Shown piece by piece: positions 54,500-64,000 of a stretch of 64,000 bases of DNA. The notes under the pieces are model-generated. The model did not search any database. It worked only from the letters and a program-made list of their open reading frames with translations, and had not been told where the DNA came from. Each line of letters starts with the position of its first letter. The first letter of the stretch is position 1. Position numbers and translations under genes: made by a program. Source of the stretch: Alligator mississippiensis (Eukaryota; Chordata; Crocodylia; Alligatoridae); assembly GCF_030867095.1 (NCBI RefSeq), contig NC_081826.1, forward strand, positions 251,700,251 to 251,764,250, given 5' to 3'.

Positions 54500-55987
54500 T
54501 ATGGTATGCAAGGAAAAAACAAGGGGTTCATAGATTTAATTTACTTCGTCTGAGTGAACATTAAGAGACTGTGGGTTTAAAACTTGGCTGAAGCACAAGA
54601 GTTGAATTCATCTCCTGCTTTTGGTATGGGAGTGAGAAAGAAGGAGAAAAGGGGCAAAGTAAAAGACAATCCAGGAAACAGAGAGTGTGTGGGAAATGAG
54701 GACAATGGAAAAACAAATGGAGAAAGATTATGAAAAAGGAAGCAGACATGAGAGGCCAGTTTTATGAGCTCCTTGCTGACTCACAGAGGGTTTTCCATGA
54801 CATGGAGGAATATGGTCTATCTTTCTAATTGTTCTCCCCCTTACTATGTCTACAGCAAATTTAACAGTGAGGCAATAAGTCCTCTGATCCATATTTATTG
54901 TGGAAACCCAATAAAGTCAATAGGGTGGAAGTGGGTATAAGGTCAGGCCAGATTGGCTAAACAAACAAACAAACAAACAGACAAACAAGAACAAACGGAT
55001 ACACTTTGATTTGATTTTGAAATGTAGTGGTTTGATATGTCCATCAAATAATCTTACATTTTATCTTCATTAGCTGATCTCAAAGTGACATTTTTTCCTT
55101 ATGAAAAATTTTGCAGTAATGCAAGGACAATATTGGATTGTTTCATTTTACAGACTCTTGAAGTCAGTTGAGTTCCACTAATGTAGAACTGATGTAAGTG
55201 AAAGGAGAATCAGGCCTGAGGGAGCAGTAAAGTAAAGAGCTTGGATGAAACGTAAGTGTAAAAGGAGATGAGAAAAAAGATCTAAGCAGGACTGGGATAG
55301 TATGGAATCTTGAAAGCAAGAATGAGGCAAGTCTGGACATGCTAGATTGTATGCAAATATTTATAGTACCAAATGGCTCTGATACTATAAACACTTATAT
55401 ACATGCTTAAAGTTAAGCCCATGCATAACTGTCTACAAGAGTTAGACTTAGTACATACTGTATATTGCCCTTTCAACTCATTCCCGTTTCTGAACTGTGA
55501 AAATGTGTATTTGAATAAGAATATCCCTTACAAAAGATCAGCAGGAGGTATCAGACTGGGGGAGTGGAGTGTACTGCTTTTATACCTAGAAAAAACAATT
55601 CCTTTCTGGATCTAGTGGCATAAGAAGATTTAGGTATGATTCCCCCAGAGAGATAATACCCAGTCTTTGTCAGGTTTGAAACAGGAGCTATGCCAATAAA
55701 AGTAAGCTTTACAGCCTCCGTAACATTTTTAGCCACAGTGTTATTTTTAGCAATAATTTGCAAATTCAATTTTAAGAAGAATTGGTCAATATGTTTACTT
55801 TATCTGTTTACTTTGGGAATACAACTGAAAAAGCAACACATTCATGAAATACTTTACTTGCCAATTTTCCTTCAGTCTGGGAAAAGGAAGTTCTCTCTAT
55901 AGGGAACATGCTTTTAACAGTTAAAAAGTAAATAATTAATTAAATCCTGAATTCTTAGGTGAAGCTTTACATTGTTTTTCTTATGGC
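54500..55987. other. Unannotated AT-rich DNA with an (ACAA)n run
   Basis: A tetranucleotide run aaacaaacaaac lies at 54958-54996. The rest shows no recognisable feature. Confidence 0.5.
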
Positions 55988-56132
55988 ATACTTTCATTGG
56001 CTGAAGTATTATGAAAAGCCAAATACAGCCCTTAGGATTTGACCCAATAATATCTATCTATATATCTAGTACTGTGTCAAATCCTGAGAGCTGTATTTGA
56101 CTTTTCATAAATACTTCAGCCAATGAAAGTAT
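55988..56132. mobile_element. 145-bp snapback hairpin element
   Basis: The left arm atactttcattggctgaagt... (55988-56046) and its mirror ...acttcagccaatgaaagtat (56074-56132) are about 59 bp each and roughly 90% matched. A loop of about 27 bases is rich in TATC repeats. The terminal bases read TA at both ends, so a TA duplication with Tc1/mariner-like integration is possible. It is non-coding and could fold as an RNA hairpin if transcribed. Confidence 0.8.
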
Positions 56133-57739
56133 ACACAGCACCTTTCTTTCTATAGAACTCACAAATATATAGAGATATATAAAATAATGTGTTGTGTGCA
56201 TGCCTATTGTTAGCACAATTGAAATGCAACTCATTTACTTTCTTGGGTGGGCAATTATCAACCATCATACAGGAAAAAGAGGCCATTTTGTCCAAGTATA
56301 TCAGGAAAATCCTTACTCTTTTGTAAAGTCCAGTACTATCTTTAACAGGCATGTAATGATGAAGCAGGTGGCAAGTTAAACTGTGAGTGCAGCTAATCTA
56401 TGCAAATGCATAAACTAGCATTATCTTTATTTTGTCCTCCTTCTCATGCATTAGTTTGTTTCATCCAACTGCTTTTATTTGTCATTACCATTATGTTTAT
56501 CACCAATCACTGGTTCCTTTTCTTTTACATTATTGTTGCCACTATTAGAGCTGCAGTAATATTAGTGATTGTGGAATATTTTAAGCTCTAGGGAATCCTC
56601 GTCATCTTTTTACTTCACTTCTGCAGCATCCAGCAGGAGGAAGGCCCAGCCCCTGATTGGGGGTGGTGGATGCTAATGTAATGCAAATAATTAATTAAGT
56701 AGCCTGTGTGGTTCTTTTTTTAAGTTTCCATCTGCAAACTGAATGGTAATTAGATGATCACCCTCCATAAGAAAAATAATTTTAAAATGAAAGTCTCTAC
56801 CTTTATCTAACTGTTACCAGCAAAGCATGAGGAAAAATATTCTTGCCAGCTTTTCAGGGTCTTTATGTATAGCAAAGTGCACTTGTGTTTAGAAATTCAC
56901 AGCTTATCCATTGCGTCAGACAGGTTTTTTTTGTTTGAAGAACTGGTAGGTTTCTGGCACAAACACGGTTCTCTGCAAGAGGAAGCAGGTTTTATTCAGA
57001 CTGTAAAATTGCTTGGGAAATGTACACTCCTGCATCTGAACAACCAATGTTTTTGTTAGGTTTATTGGGGAGCTGGATAAAAGTCCATGTGAAAAAGGCT
57101 CACAATGTGTAATCATAGGTGAGGGAAAGCTCAGTTCCCCATTTGCAGCTTCCATAGGCATCCTGAGCTATACAGCTACGGTAGCATATCCCACTCCATA
57201 CAGGTTTCATCCATATTGGCTTTTCCTCCATTGCTAATACTTGTGCCACCCTCACTGCTGCATGCATGCCCCTCCTCACCTCTGCTGCAGCTGCCAGAAG
57301 CCTGCAGCCAAGCTGCCTTGCGGCCCTACCACTGCCCTGTGTGTTTGGGGGTGCTAATTCCCATTCCCCTTCCACTGCCTATGATTGTTGGAGGAACTGA
57401 TCAGGATTCCTCCCCCCTTGACTTTAGTTTTGGGTTATAGCATGCTCTATACCAACCATGATTTCTCAGCAGATCTAGCTAGTTTTATCCACTGCAATAA
57501 TTCCCTTTGGAAGCTTGTAACCCTTGCTGAATCAACGGTTAACATTTAATCTTAAGAGCAGGAACAAAGTATAACATGAAATAATATTTTAACACAGTTA
57601 ATGGTCTATAGGTATTATTACACATTGGCCCTGTTAACTTCATAAGAAGCACCTTTGCTTTCACTAGTGTTGTTGGCATCTGGCAGAAGAAAGAACACAG
57701 AAGAAAGAACCCTTTAATTTTGTTCTTTATTCTGCTTTT
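56133..57739. other. Unannotated DNA
   Basis: Mostly AT-rich, with a CT-rich part near 57240-57330. Nothing was recognised. Confidence 0.45.
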
Positions 57740-58465
57740 TGGTTAAATGTCCAACATCCTCCTCCATCTCCTCCAAGACTAACTTGATCAGAATGATTAG
57801 TTCTTCCTGGATAAGCATTGGTCAGGGAAGGTCCAGGTGTAGCTATGTTTTACTGTGGGGGTTTTTTTTGCCATGCTTCTGCGCTTTGCTGATTGCTACA
57901 TGGGGCCAGGAAGGACTTTTCCCCCACTCCTGCTGGTACTTGTGTCAGTGGGTTTTTTTCCCACTTCCTCAGAAGCACTGGGTGTCAGCTGCAGCCAAAA
58001 CTGGGTATTTTGAATGGGGTGTGCCAGGGCTCCTGCTGGGACTTAGAGCTGGAGGTTCCTGGCTACAGAGTCTGGACCCTCCACTCAGAGTGAGACCAGT
58101 CACCACATTAGGGGTCAGGAAGGAATTTTACTCTGTGGTCTGATTGGTACAAATGTGTGTGTGTGGGGGGGGGGGGATCGCCTTCCTCTGTAGTGGGAGG
58201 CATAGCCCCTTTCCTTGCATTATTTAAATGTATTTTAACAACCTTTGCCACAGCAGGACATTAGCCACCGTTGTCCCCCTACTTTACCTGTGGTGGGTTA
58301 AGGTGTTATGTCTTGTGATTGTGTCAGGGTTGACTGTGAAGTTTTGTTAAGAGGTTAGACAGTAGACTTGGTTGGACATGGATGATCCTGCATCAGGCAG
58401 GATGTTGGAGTAGATGACCTCCAGAGGTCCCTTCCAGCCCTGCTTTTCTATGATTCTTCTTCTTC
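57740..58465 (+). mobile_element. Old CR1 LINE, 3' untranslated region
   Basis: Typical CR1 3' phrases are readable: cacttcctcagaagcactgg (57961), aggggtcaggaaggaatttt (58109), atcgccttcctctgtag (58177), and the tail gagtagatgacctccagagg followed by cccttccagccctg...tctatgattc to about 58462. A GT run followed by a G run lies at 58155-58177. The left limit is uncertain. Confidence 0.72.
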
Positions 58466-58479
58466 TATACATATGACAA

Positions 58480-58735
58480 TCTTTTAGACAACCTCATATG
58501 GTAATATCTCATATTTGTACAACTTTGCATAAGCATAATCGACACATGAACTGTTATCGTTGTAGACTGATTTGTTACCTGATGAAGTGAGCTTCGGCTC
58601 ATGAAAGCTTGTACTATACAGATATCAATATAGATATAGATGGTTAGGCTATAAAGTGCAAATCTACTTGGCCTTCTAGTCTTCTATTTGACTTGAGACT
58701 AACATGGCTAATTATTTGAACTTTTTAAAACTTTT
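58480..58735 (+). mobile_element. Penelope-like terminal fragment
   Basis: It contains the hammerhead motif at 58579-58610 followed by a zone ending gagactaacatggctaatt, the counterpart of agaccaacacggctacaacc at 27530 and cagacaaacatggctaccaa at 50403. Limits are approximate. No coding part remains. Confidence 0.65.
58579..58610 (+). ncRNA. Hammerhead ribozyme-like motif
   Basis: CTGATGA (58579-58585) is followed by a six-pair stem gtgagc/gctcat closed by a TTCG tetraloop (58587-58602), then GAAA (58603-58606) and gctt. This is the conserved catalytic core and stem II of a hammerhead. Hammerhead motifs are established in the terminal repeats of Penelope-like retroelements. Stem III is very short in those minimal type I forms, and its pairing here was not verified, so self-cleavage activity is uncertain. 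Confidence 0.65.
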
Positions 58736-58739
58736 GAAA

Positions 58740-60844
58740 CTAATTACTTGAACTTTTTAAAATCTTTCCTGTATTAAATAGGAGAGGAAAATACAATTCT
58801 TACTTACAGTACAATAGAATACCACTATCCTTCTCCACAGCCAGTCTCCCTGCCCTTTTAAATGTGAGCCATAGTGAAATGAAGATGTTTGAGTTTTGGT
58901 CACCCAAGTGAAAGTCTATGTTTTATTGAGATTAAATAAATAAGGAATCATATTATTAAACAGCTGAGACTGTTGAGTGGCTATTTTTTGAGGAAAACCT
59001 TGGTTCTAGTTCATAAAGAAGGGATTAAAGAAATGGGAAAGAAATTAAAGCAAAGTATAAATAAAGCATTTTTCTGATGCTGTCATAGTTCAAAATGATA
59101 GTTAAAATGATCAAAAATAAGTTATAGTCAACTCTGAGTTATTGTTTGACTTAGTTGTCAGGTAATTTGTTTATAATGTACATATTTCAGCATTTCTGTG
59201 AAACACTGCTAAATAACATGCAGAAATACAGCTAAAATGACAATCAAAGAACATGGTTCTCTTGTACAAGCTATGACGGGGAGGGGGAGAAGGATCATAA
59301 AAGCAGGACTATAAAAGTATTCCCTTACTGGACCTAACTTTACATCAGATGCTTATGACTGGAGGGTATAAATATAAAAATCACATGGAATGACAGGCCC
59401 CAATCATAAGAAATCCTGACACTAGTCCTCTGGGATATCATTAAACTGTCTAGGAAAGGATCAAAAATGTCTGTATAGACATTTCAAGGGTAATACTGAT
59501 GATAGTTATTCAACACGCCATACATTATCACCACTCCAGAAAATGACCTCTGCATTTTGAGGATTATTTCTTACTAAAGGTCTAATCTTCTAAAACCCAA
59601 ACATTTAGGTCTACTGTTTTAAATCAATGCCATTATTTTCGCCCCTTCCTTTTGTATAAAACTTGAAACAATTTTTATCTCAATTGCCCTTCTTGTGTTA
59701 AATCTTATTGATGTCAATGGGATTGTATAGATGGACCAAAGAGAGTAACTAAATTATATTTACGTGCAAGTGGTATAAGGGAGAGGAAAATCATACCCAC
59801 AGCATATAGAACTTGTTTTGTATAATAGAAAATACAATACCAGCAAAAGATGTCTTTCCTATGCTTACGTTGCTGTTTTACTGTCTGATCTCCAGTGGCA
59901 AGGGAGAGAAGTGAATGATTCTAATGGATATTACATATTATAGTAACTACTTGTTATTGAGTTGGAGGTATTTAGAAAAATGTCTGATAAACACTTGGAA
60001 AATGGACGCTAGTAAGCATATATTTAAAACAGTGTGAAGAACATTTTGTTTGTAACTCATTTAGACCATTTTGCTTTGTGGCCCTTTGTGAGGTAGAAGG
60101 CTAACTTCTATTTTCATTGCTTTCAGTTTGAATCAGTAATTCCATTGATTAGCACAGAGATTCTCACCGATGGAACTGAAGACAAGTTTGACTCTAACTA
60201 TACCGGTAATTACCTCAATATTCAAAACCGGTATTTCAAATACTCAAATCTATTATTTGACAAGACTTGACTCATCAAACTGGATGAAATTCATTGATCA
60301 GGAAAAAGAGCTGGCAACTGAATCAATCTAGACTGTAAAGGTCAGAATTAAGCCTGTATTAATTCTTCACTGGAAATAAATGTGCTCATAACAATACAAG
60401 AGAGGCTCTGGGTTCTTTGCTTGTATGCCTTTCACAGCACTCCCCCTCCCTCCTGCTTTTCCACCGATAGTAGTCTAATCACCAGAGATCCTGGTTTTCC
60501 TTGTTTAAAAATCCCAAATTCTCTGGGAAAAAAACCTGCAAATTTTCTGATTAAAGCCCCCCAAATCTGTGTTTTTCCATGATTAAAATCACCTTGAACA
60601 CCAAAGTGAACACCATGTTTTATTGATATATTTACAATTTTAAAGCAGTTTGGAAGCCTACCAGTGCCTCAATCACTGTAATAAAATTCATTCTAAATGT
60701 CCATACATTTTGGCATTTGGTTTTAGGTTTCTTTATCATGGAAAATCAGAGTTCCCTTTGCCCCTTTCACTCACCAGTGTGGAATCAGAAAAAATATATG
60801 CCTTAAACTTTGATTATTTTAGTTATAAGATGACATAACCGCTT
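58740..60844. other. 2.1 kb of unannotated AT-rich DNA
   Basis: No recognisable feature precedes the retroviral LTR. Its right edge is uncertain because the LTR start was not fixed. Confidence 0.45.
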
Positions 60845-61283
60845 TGTGGAGAATTGCTGGCTCTGTATAGTAAAACAGATAAGAGAAAGTGTTTGTTCTT
60901 TGTAACTCCTCTGCAACTGCTTCGCTCACCGCGGCCTTGAAGATAGCAAAAAAATATGTACAAATCTGATTTCCAGGTGCAAGAAGGAGGTTTGTGAACT
61001 AACCTCACCTCCCCCATTAGTTCCCATCCTGATTACAGCAAAGAAATAATGAAATAATATTATAGCCGCTTTTCATGCTAATTTCACTGTTTGAACACAT
61101 GAGTTGTAAGCAACTGTTAAAAAGTATATAAGCCTCCTGATTTTGCTCTTGCAGGGGGGGGACCCCTTCCAAGTGCTTGGGAAACCCATGTCACTTTGGA
61201 ATCCCCCCTACAGCTGTAGTTTCTTTTGAATAAAAGCTTCTGCTGACCTGACCCAAAAGTATGCTGCTTGTGTTTCCACGACA
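60845..61283 (+). repeat. 5' LTR of the endogenous retrovirus
   Basis: A TATA box (tatataa, 61125-61131) and a poly(A) signal (aataaa, 61229-61234) are spaced as in a retroviral U3-R. The end ccacgaca at 61283 lies five bases before the primer site. The left limit is a guess at a TG near 60845; 60831 is an alternative. It cannot be checked without the 3' LTR. Confidence 0.6.
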
Positions 61284-61288
61284 ATTCC

Positions 61289-61306
61289 TGGTGCCGTGAC
61301 TCAGAT
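61289..61306 (+). other. Primer binding site, tRNA-His type
   Basis: tggtgccgtgactcagat matches the 18 bases complementary to the 3' end of tRNA-His, as used by HERV-H-like viruses (tggtgccgtgactcggat), with one difference. It lies directly after the LTR, where the primer site belongs. Confidence 0.8.
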
Positions 61307-62023
61307 CCAGAACACAGGCTGAGGAAGGAGGACCGCAGACTGCCCCCCCCCCCGAACCCCGAGGCGCCAAACTTGAGAGGTAAGAGACCTAATTCAAAAT
61401 CTCTATTGGGGTTTCGGAGGAGGACTGCCTGTAGGCTCCCAACTTGGCCGTGGTAACTGGATCTGCACCTTATTAAAACAGGTCAGTCTGAACCTTACTG
61501 CTGGCTAAAATTTTCTGTCTGGTAAAGGATCCCATTTTGTGTCTGGTAACGTACGTTTTATTTAGGGAGAAACTGTTTGAGGCACCTTCATCCAACAGCA
61601 CATAGGGCTTGTAGTTAATTAACTAAGGCGGTGTGGGGGAGGAGGTCTGGCTGACTGAATAAATGTGTATGTGTGTGTATTTAGAAATATGAGCCACTGA
61701 CCAGGTCTGAGACTACGGTTGGGTTCAGCTGCCCCAATTCTGCCTGACAGGGCAGTTTTGAAAGCAAGGGGGCCCAACTGGAACCTGACCCAGTGGACAG
61801 GGCGTCTGAGTGATTTTGTCTTTTCCAAACCCCTTGTCCCAGTAGCTTCTGCTGAGAGCAGGAGTGAAAGGATCCCTCTTGTGTTTCCCTCCCCATTTCC
61901 ATTTTATGAGCCAGTGTCAGGTCAGAAGCCTTTTGTCTGGGCAGTGAAAAACTGCGGGGCAAGGCACTGAGCGACCCGGACATCCTAAATAAGCCTCTCC
62001 TACGTCTCCCTGTGTGACTGAAA

Positions 62024-63616
62024 ATGGGAACAAGTCAGTCTAAACAAGTTCCTGTCCCCCCTAAGGGGACTCCAGCATACTTTATGTACACACACTATTC
62101 TCCCGAGACTTGCAAGTACCTGGATAAGTGGAACTGGTATACTAGGGATGATCCTGTGAAGCATTTTCCACAGGAAGGAACATTTGATCAGGATAAAATA
62201 GTGCACTTGAGAGGGGCTTTAGAGTCCCGTGGATCCAAAACACCACAAAACCAGTGGGACGTGTTCTTTTATTGCTATGATAAAATGTCCAAAAGGCAGA
62301 CAGAATCTCAAACTAGGAGCCTAAAAGACTCTCAAGAAAAATTAAAACAGCAGTTAAAAGCTGTTCGGGAGAAATTGGCTGCTCCCCCAAATTACACGCC
62401 GGCCACCACTCCGATGTGTCCAGCATTGCCCGGGGCGCCCCCACCACCGGAGCCAGCAGAGGATATCCTTGACCTTTGTTCGAACCCTGCTCTCCTGGGA
62501 CTCCCACATCAGCAACAACCAGTTCAACATCAGGCTGCAGCCCAGGCCAGTAACCCATTAGCTGAAGCTCCTTCAGTAAATCCATCCACGGAGCTTAATA
62601 GTCCAGACTCATCCACCATATCTGCCACTCAATCATCACCAGTGTGGCAATTTACTCCTAGGTCACAACCCACCACAGGTGTATTTAGAAGAATGGGAAT
62701 AGGCATGGAAAGATCTCCCATCAATCTGAGATCCCGAACTGCACAAGTTTACCCCCTAAGACAAATGCCAGGCATTGGCACCGATGGACAAAATATAGTA
62801 ACTGTGCATGCACCCTGGACTCCAGGTGATCTCTACAATTTAACTCAAAAATTCCCAAAAATCAGGGAAGACCCAGAAAAATTTCAGGAAGAATTGCAGA
62901 CTGTTATAAATTGTTATAATCCAACATGGGCTGACATTAATCAGCTCATGCGATCGATTTTGCCCAAGGAAACTATGCTACATCTGTATGCTGCCAGTAC
63001 TTGGCCAGATCAAAACCCAGGGATTGGCCAAGACTTTATTGACAAGAGAAATGCTTTGGTTCAGGCAGTTCTCACAATTTGCCCAAAAAAGGCAGACTGG
63101 ACCAAAATAAATACCTGTAAACAAAACAAAAATGAACACCCCAGTGACTATTTAGAACGCCTCAAACAGGCATTTGAACAATACTCAGGAATGAATAACC
63201 CAGTCGGAAATGCTAAACAAGCAATAGTGGCAGCATTCGTCCAGGGACTTAACCCTAAAATTGCTGAGAAAATTCAAACAGTAATTATTGGCTGGGAAAC
63301 TAAAGATTCGACCCAAGTCCTTGCTGCAGCTAACCATTTTCATAACAAATTGGAACGGTCTAAAGACAATGCCGAGTTTAAGTTAATGGCCTTACAGATT
63401 TCTCAGTTGCAGGGTCCAGGTAGAGGAAGGGGACGAGGATGGGAAAGGGGAGGCCCGGGTAGATTCAGGAGAAGAGACAGATCCTTGAGCCCACAAAACC
63501 CAGGCTATGGGAACCAATGTCATTATTGCAAGCAAGAAGGACATGGGAAATCAGAATGCCCCAGCCCCCACCTCCACTTCCTGTCAATTTTCCCAGTGTT
63601 GAATAGGACAGCCTGA
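62024..63616 (+). CDS. gag: Endogenous retroviral gag
   Basis: The 530-residue polyprotein forms the virus-like core. It starts MGTSQSK, with the Gly-2 and context for N-myristoylation that target matrix to the membrane. Matrix covers about residues 1-115. A Pro/Gln-rich linker follows to about 240. Capsid starts near 242 with a PLRQMPG block followed by VHAPWTPGDLYNLTQKFPKI, like gammaretroviral p30. It ends in a basic RGRGRGW stretch (about 466-485), and the nucleocapsid has one CCHC knuckle (CHYCKQEGHGKSEC, about 499-512). The leader from 61307 to 62023 would hold packaging signals; a short intergenic step leads to protease. In this family gag and pro-pol are made as one fusion by read-through or shifting. 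The frame is open over its length. Confidence 0.92.
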   Translation: MGTSQSKQVPVPPKGTPAYFMYTHYSPETCKYLDKWNWYTRDDPVKHFPQEGTFDQDKIVHLRGALESRGSKTPQNQWDVFFYCYDKMSKRQTESQTRSLKDSQEKLKQQLKAVREKLAAPPNYTPATTPMCPALPGAPPPPEPAEDILDLCSNPALLGLPHQQQPVQHQAAAQASNPLAEAPSVNPSTELNSPDSSTISATQSSPVWQFTPRSQPTTGVFRRMGIGMERSPINLRSRTAQVYPLRQMPGIGTDGQNIVTVHAPWTPGDLYNLTQKFPKIREDPEKFQEELQTVINCYNPTWADINQLMRSILPKETMLHLYAASTWPDQNPGIGQDFIDKRNALVQAVLTICPKKADWTKINTCKQNKNEHPSDYLERLKQAFEQYSGMNNPVGNAKQAIVAAFVQGLNPKIAEKIQTVIIGWETKDSTQVLAAANHFHNKLERSKDNAEFKLMALQISQLQGPGRGRGRGWERGGPGRFRRRDRSLSPQNPGYGNQCHYCKQEGHGKSECPSPHLHFLSIFPVLNRTA

Positions 63617-63619
63617 GGG

Positions 63620-64000
63620 ACAATGACATCATTGCTCCTTTGCTTGCTACTGACCAATCTGGTCCATTTGTTGAATGCCTTATTTCTGGTAAACCTGTCT
63701 CCTGTCTTGTCGACACCGGAGCATCCCGCTCCACACTAAAGGCTGCTGAGTTTCCTTTTCTACCTTATTCTCCTGAAACTGTAAATGCTGTCGGTATAGG
63801 CAGACAACCTATCCCACATCCCGTCTCTGAACCTGTCTCCATCTCTATTGGCCCTTTGTCTGAAAATCATGCCTTTCTTCTTAGCCCCTGTGCACCTGTC
63901 AACCTTCTTGGTAAGGATTTGCTGTGTAAACTGGGATGCGTGATTTACTGTAGCCCAGATGGTGTTTACCTTGAGGTACCGGAACATAGGGAAACCAAGC
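63620..64000 (+). other. pro: Retroviral protease region, start of pro-pol
   Basis: Coding similarity resumes just after gag, with the aspartic protease active site block LVDTGASRSTLK at about 63705-63740, followed by a flap-like region and LLGKDLLCKLGC near 63908, a conserved protease C-terminal motif. The region runs off the window into pol. Confidence 0.8.

Larger units (their letters stand above)
60845..64000 (+). mobile_element. Endogenous retrovirus, 5' part, gammaretrovirus-like (class I)
   Basis: The order LTR, primer site, leader, gag and protease is that of a provirus. The single CCHC knuckle in gag, the gammaretrovirus-like capsid start and the His-type primer site point to class I, HERV-H-like in primer choice. 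The copy continues beyond the window, so pol, env and the 3' LTR cannot be judged and no age can be computed from paired LTRs. The part in view looks well preserved, suggesting a fairly recent insertion compared with the other elements here. Confidence 0.88.

Overview
This window is vertebrate nuclear DNA without a recognisable host gene. It looks like an intergenic or intronic stretch of a sauropsid genome, most probably crocodilian; a turtle is the main alternative. The evidence is indirect: CR1 LINEs dominate and end in short ATCTATGAA-like 3' repeats, several hAT families carry 8-bp target duplications, there are PIF/Harbinger and TA-flanked elements, Penelope-like pieces with hammerhead motifs, and a retroviral copy with a His-type primer site. 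No exon, tRNA, rRNA or CRISPR array was found.

Layout. 0-9 kb: a small 12-bp-flanked repeat, a CR1 tail, two decayed CR1 bodies and a 600-bp inverted-repeat element. 9-16 kb: hAT elements with TAGGGCTGTGCGAA-like ends, long unannotated DNA and a CR1 tail. 16-22 kb: a decayed PIF/Harbinger transposon with a transposase whose three acidic residues are still readable and a divergent Myb/SANT-type partner, then the youngest-looking LINE, a 5'-truncated CR1 with a 757-codon open reverse transcriptase frame. 22-32 kb: a hAT element that is one large foldback, smaller hAT and Harbinger-like elements, a Penelope fragment and a 1.5-kb hAT element with an internal 0.7-kb foldback. 32-37 kb: a 4.5-kb hAT element with a perfect 8-bp duplication, a decayed minus-strand transposase, a nested solo LTR and a nested Penelope piece.

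38-45 kb: more hAT and snapback elements, a minisatellite, an LTR-like region and a CR1 split by a hAT insertion. 45-53 kb: an old L3/CR1-like LINE split by at least four insertions (TA-flanked element, hAT, a GC-rich composite, Penelope), bordered by a 1.3-kb solo LTR. 53-61 kb: mostly unannotated, with a 145-bp hairpin element, an old CR1 3' region and the best-preserved hammerhead motif. 61-64 kb: the 5' part of an endogenous retrovirus (LTR, His-type primer site, open gag, start of protease) that runs off the window.

The genes here are those of mobile elements. Functional links are between elements: the decayed hAT transposase at 32-36 kb shares terminal repeats with the non-coding elements at 9.4, 14.4, 22.5 and 38.8 kb, so its relatives probably mobilised them. 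Nesting gives a relative order of insertions. All calls were made by reading the sequence; no database search was run.
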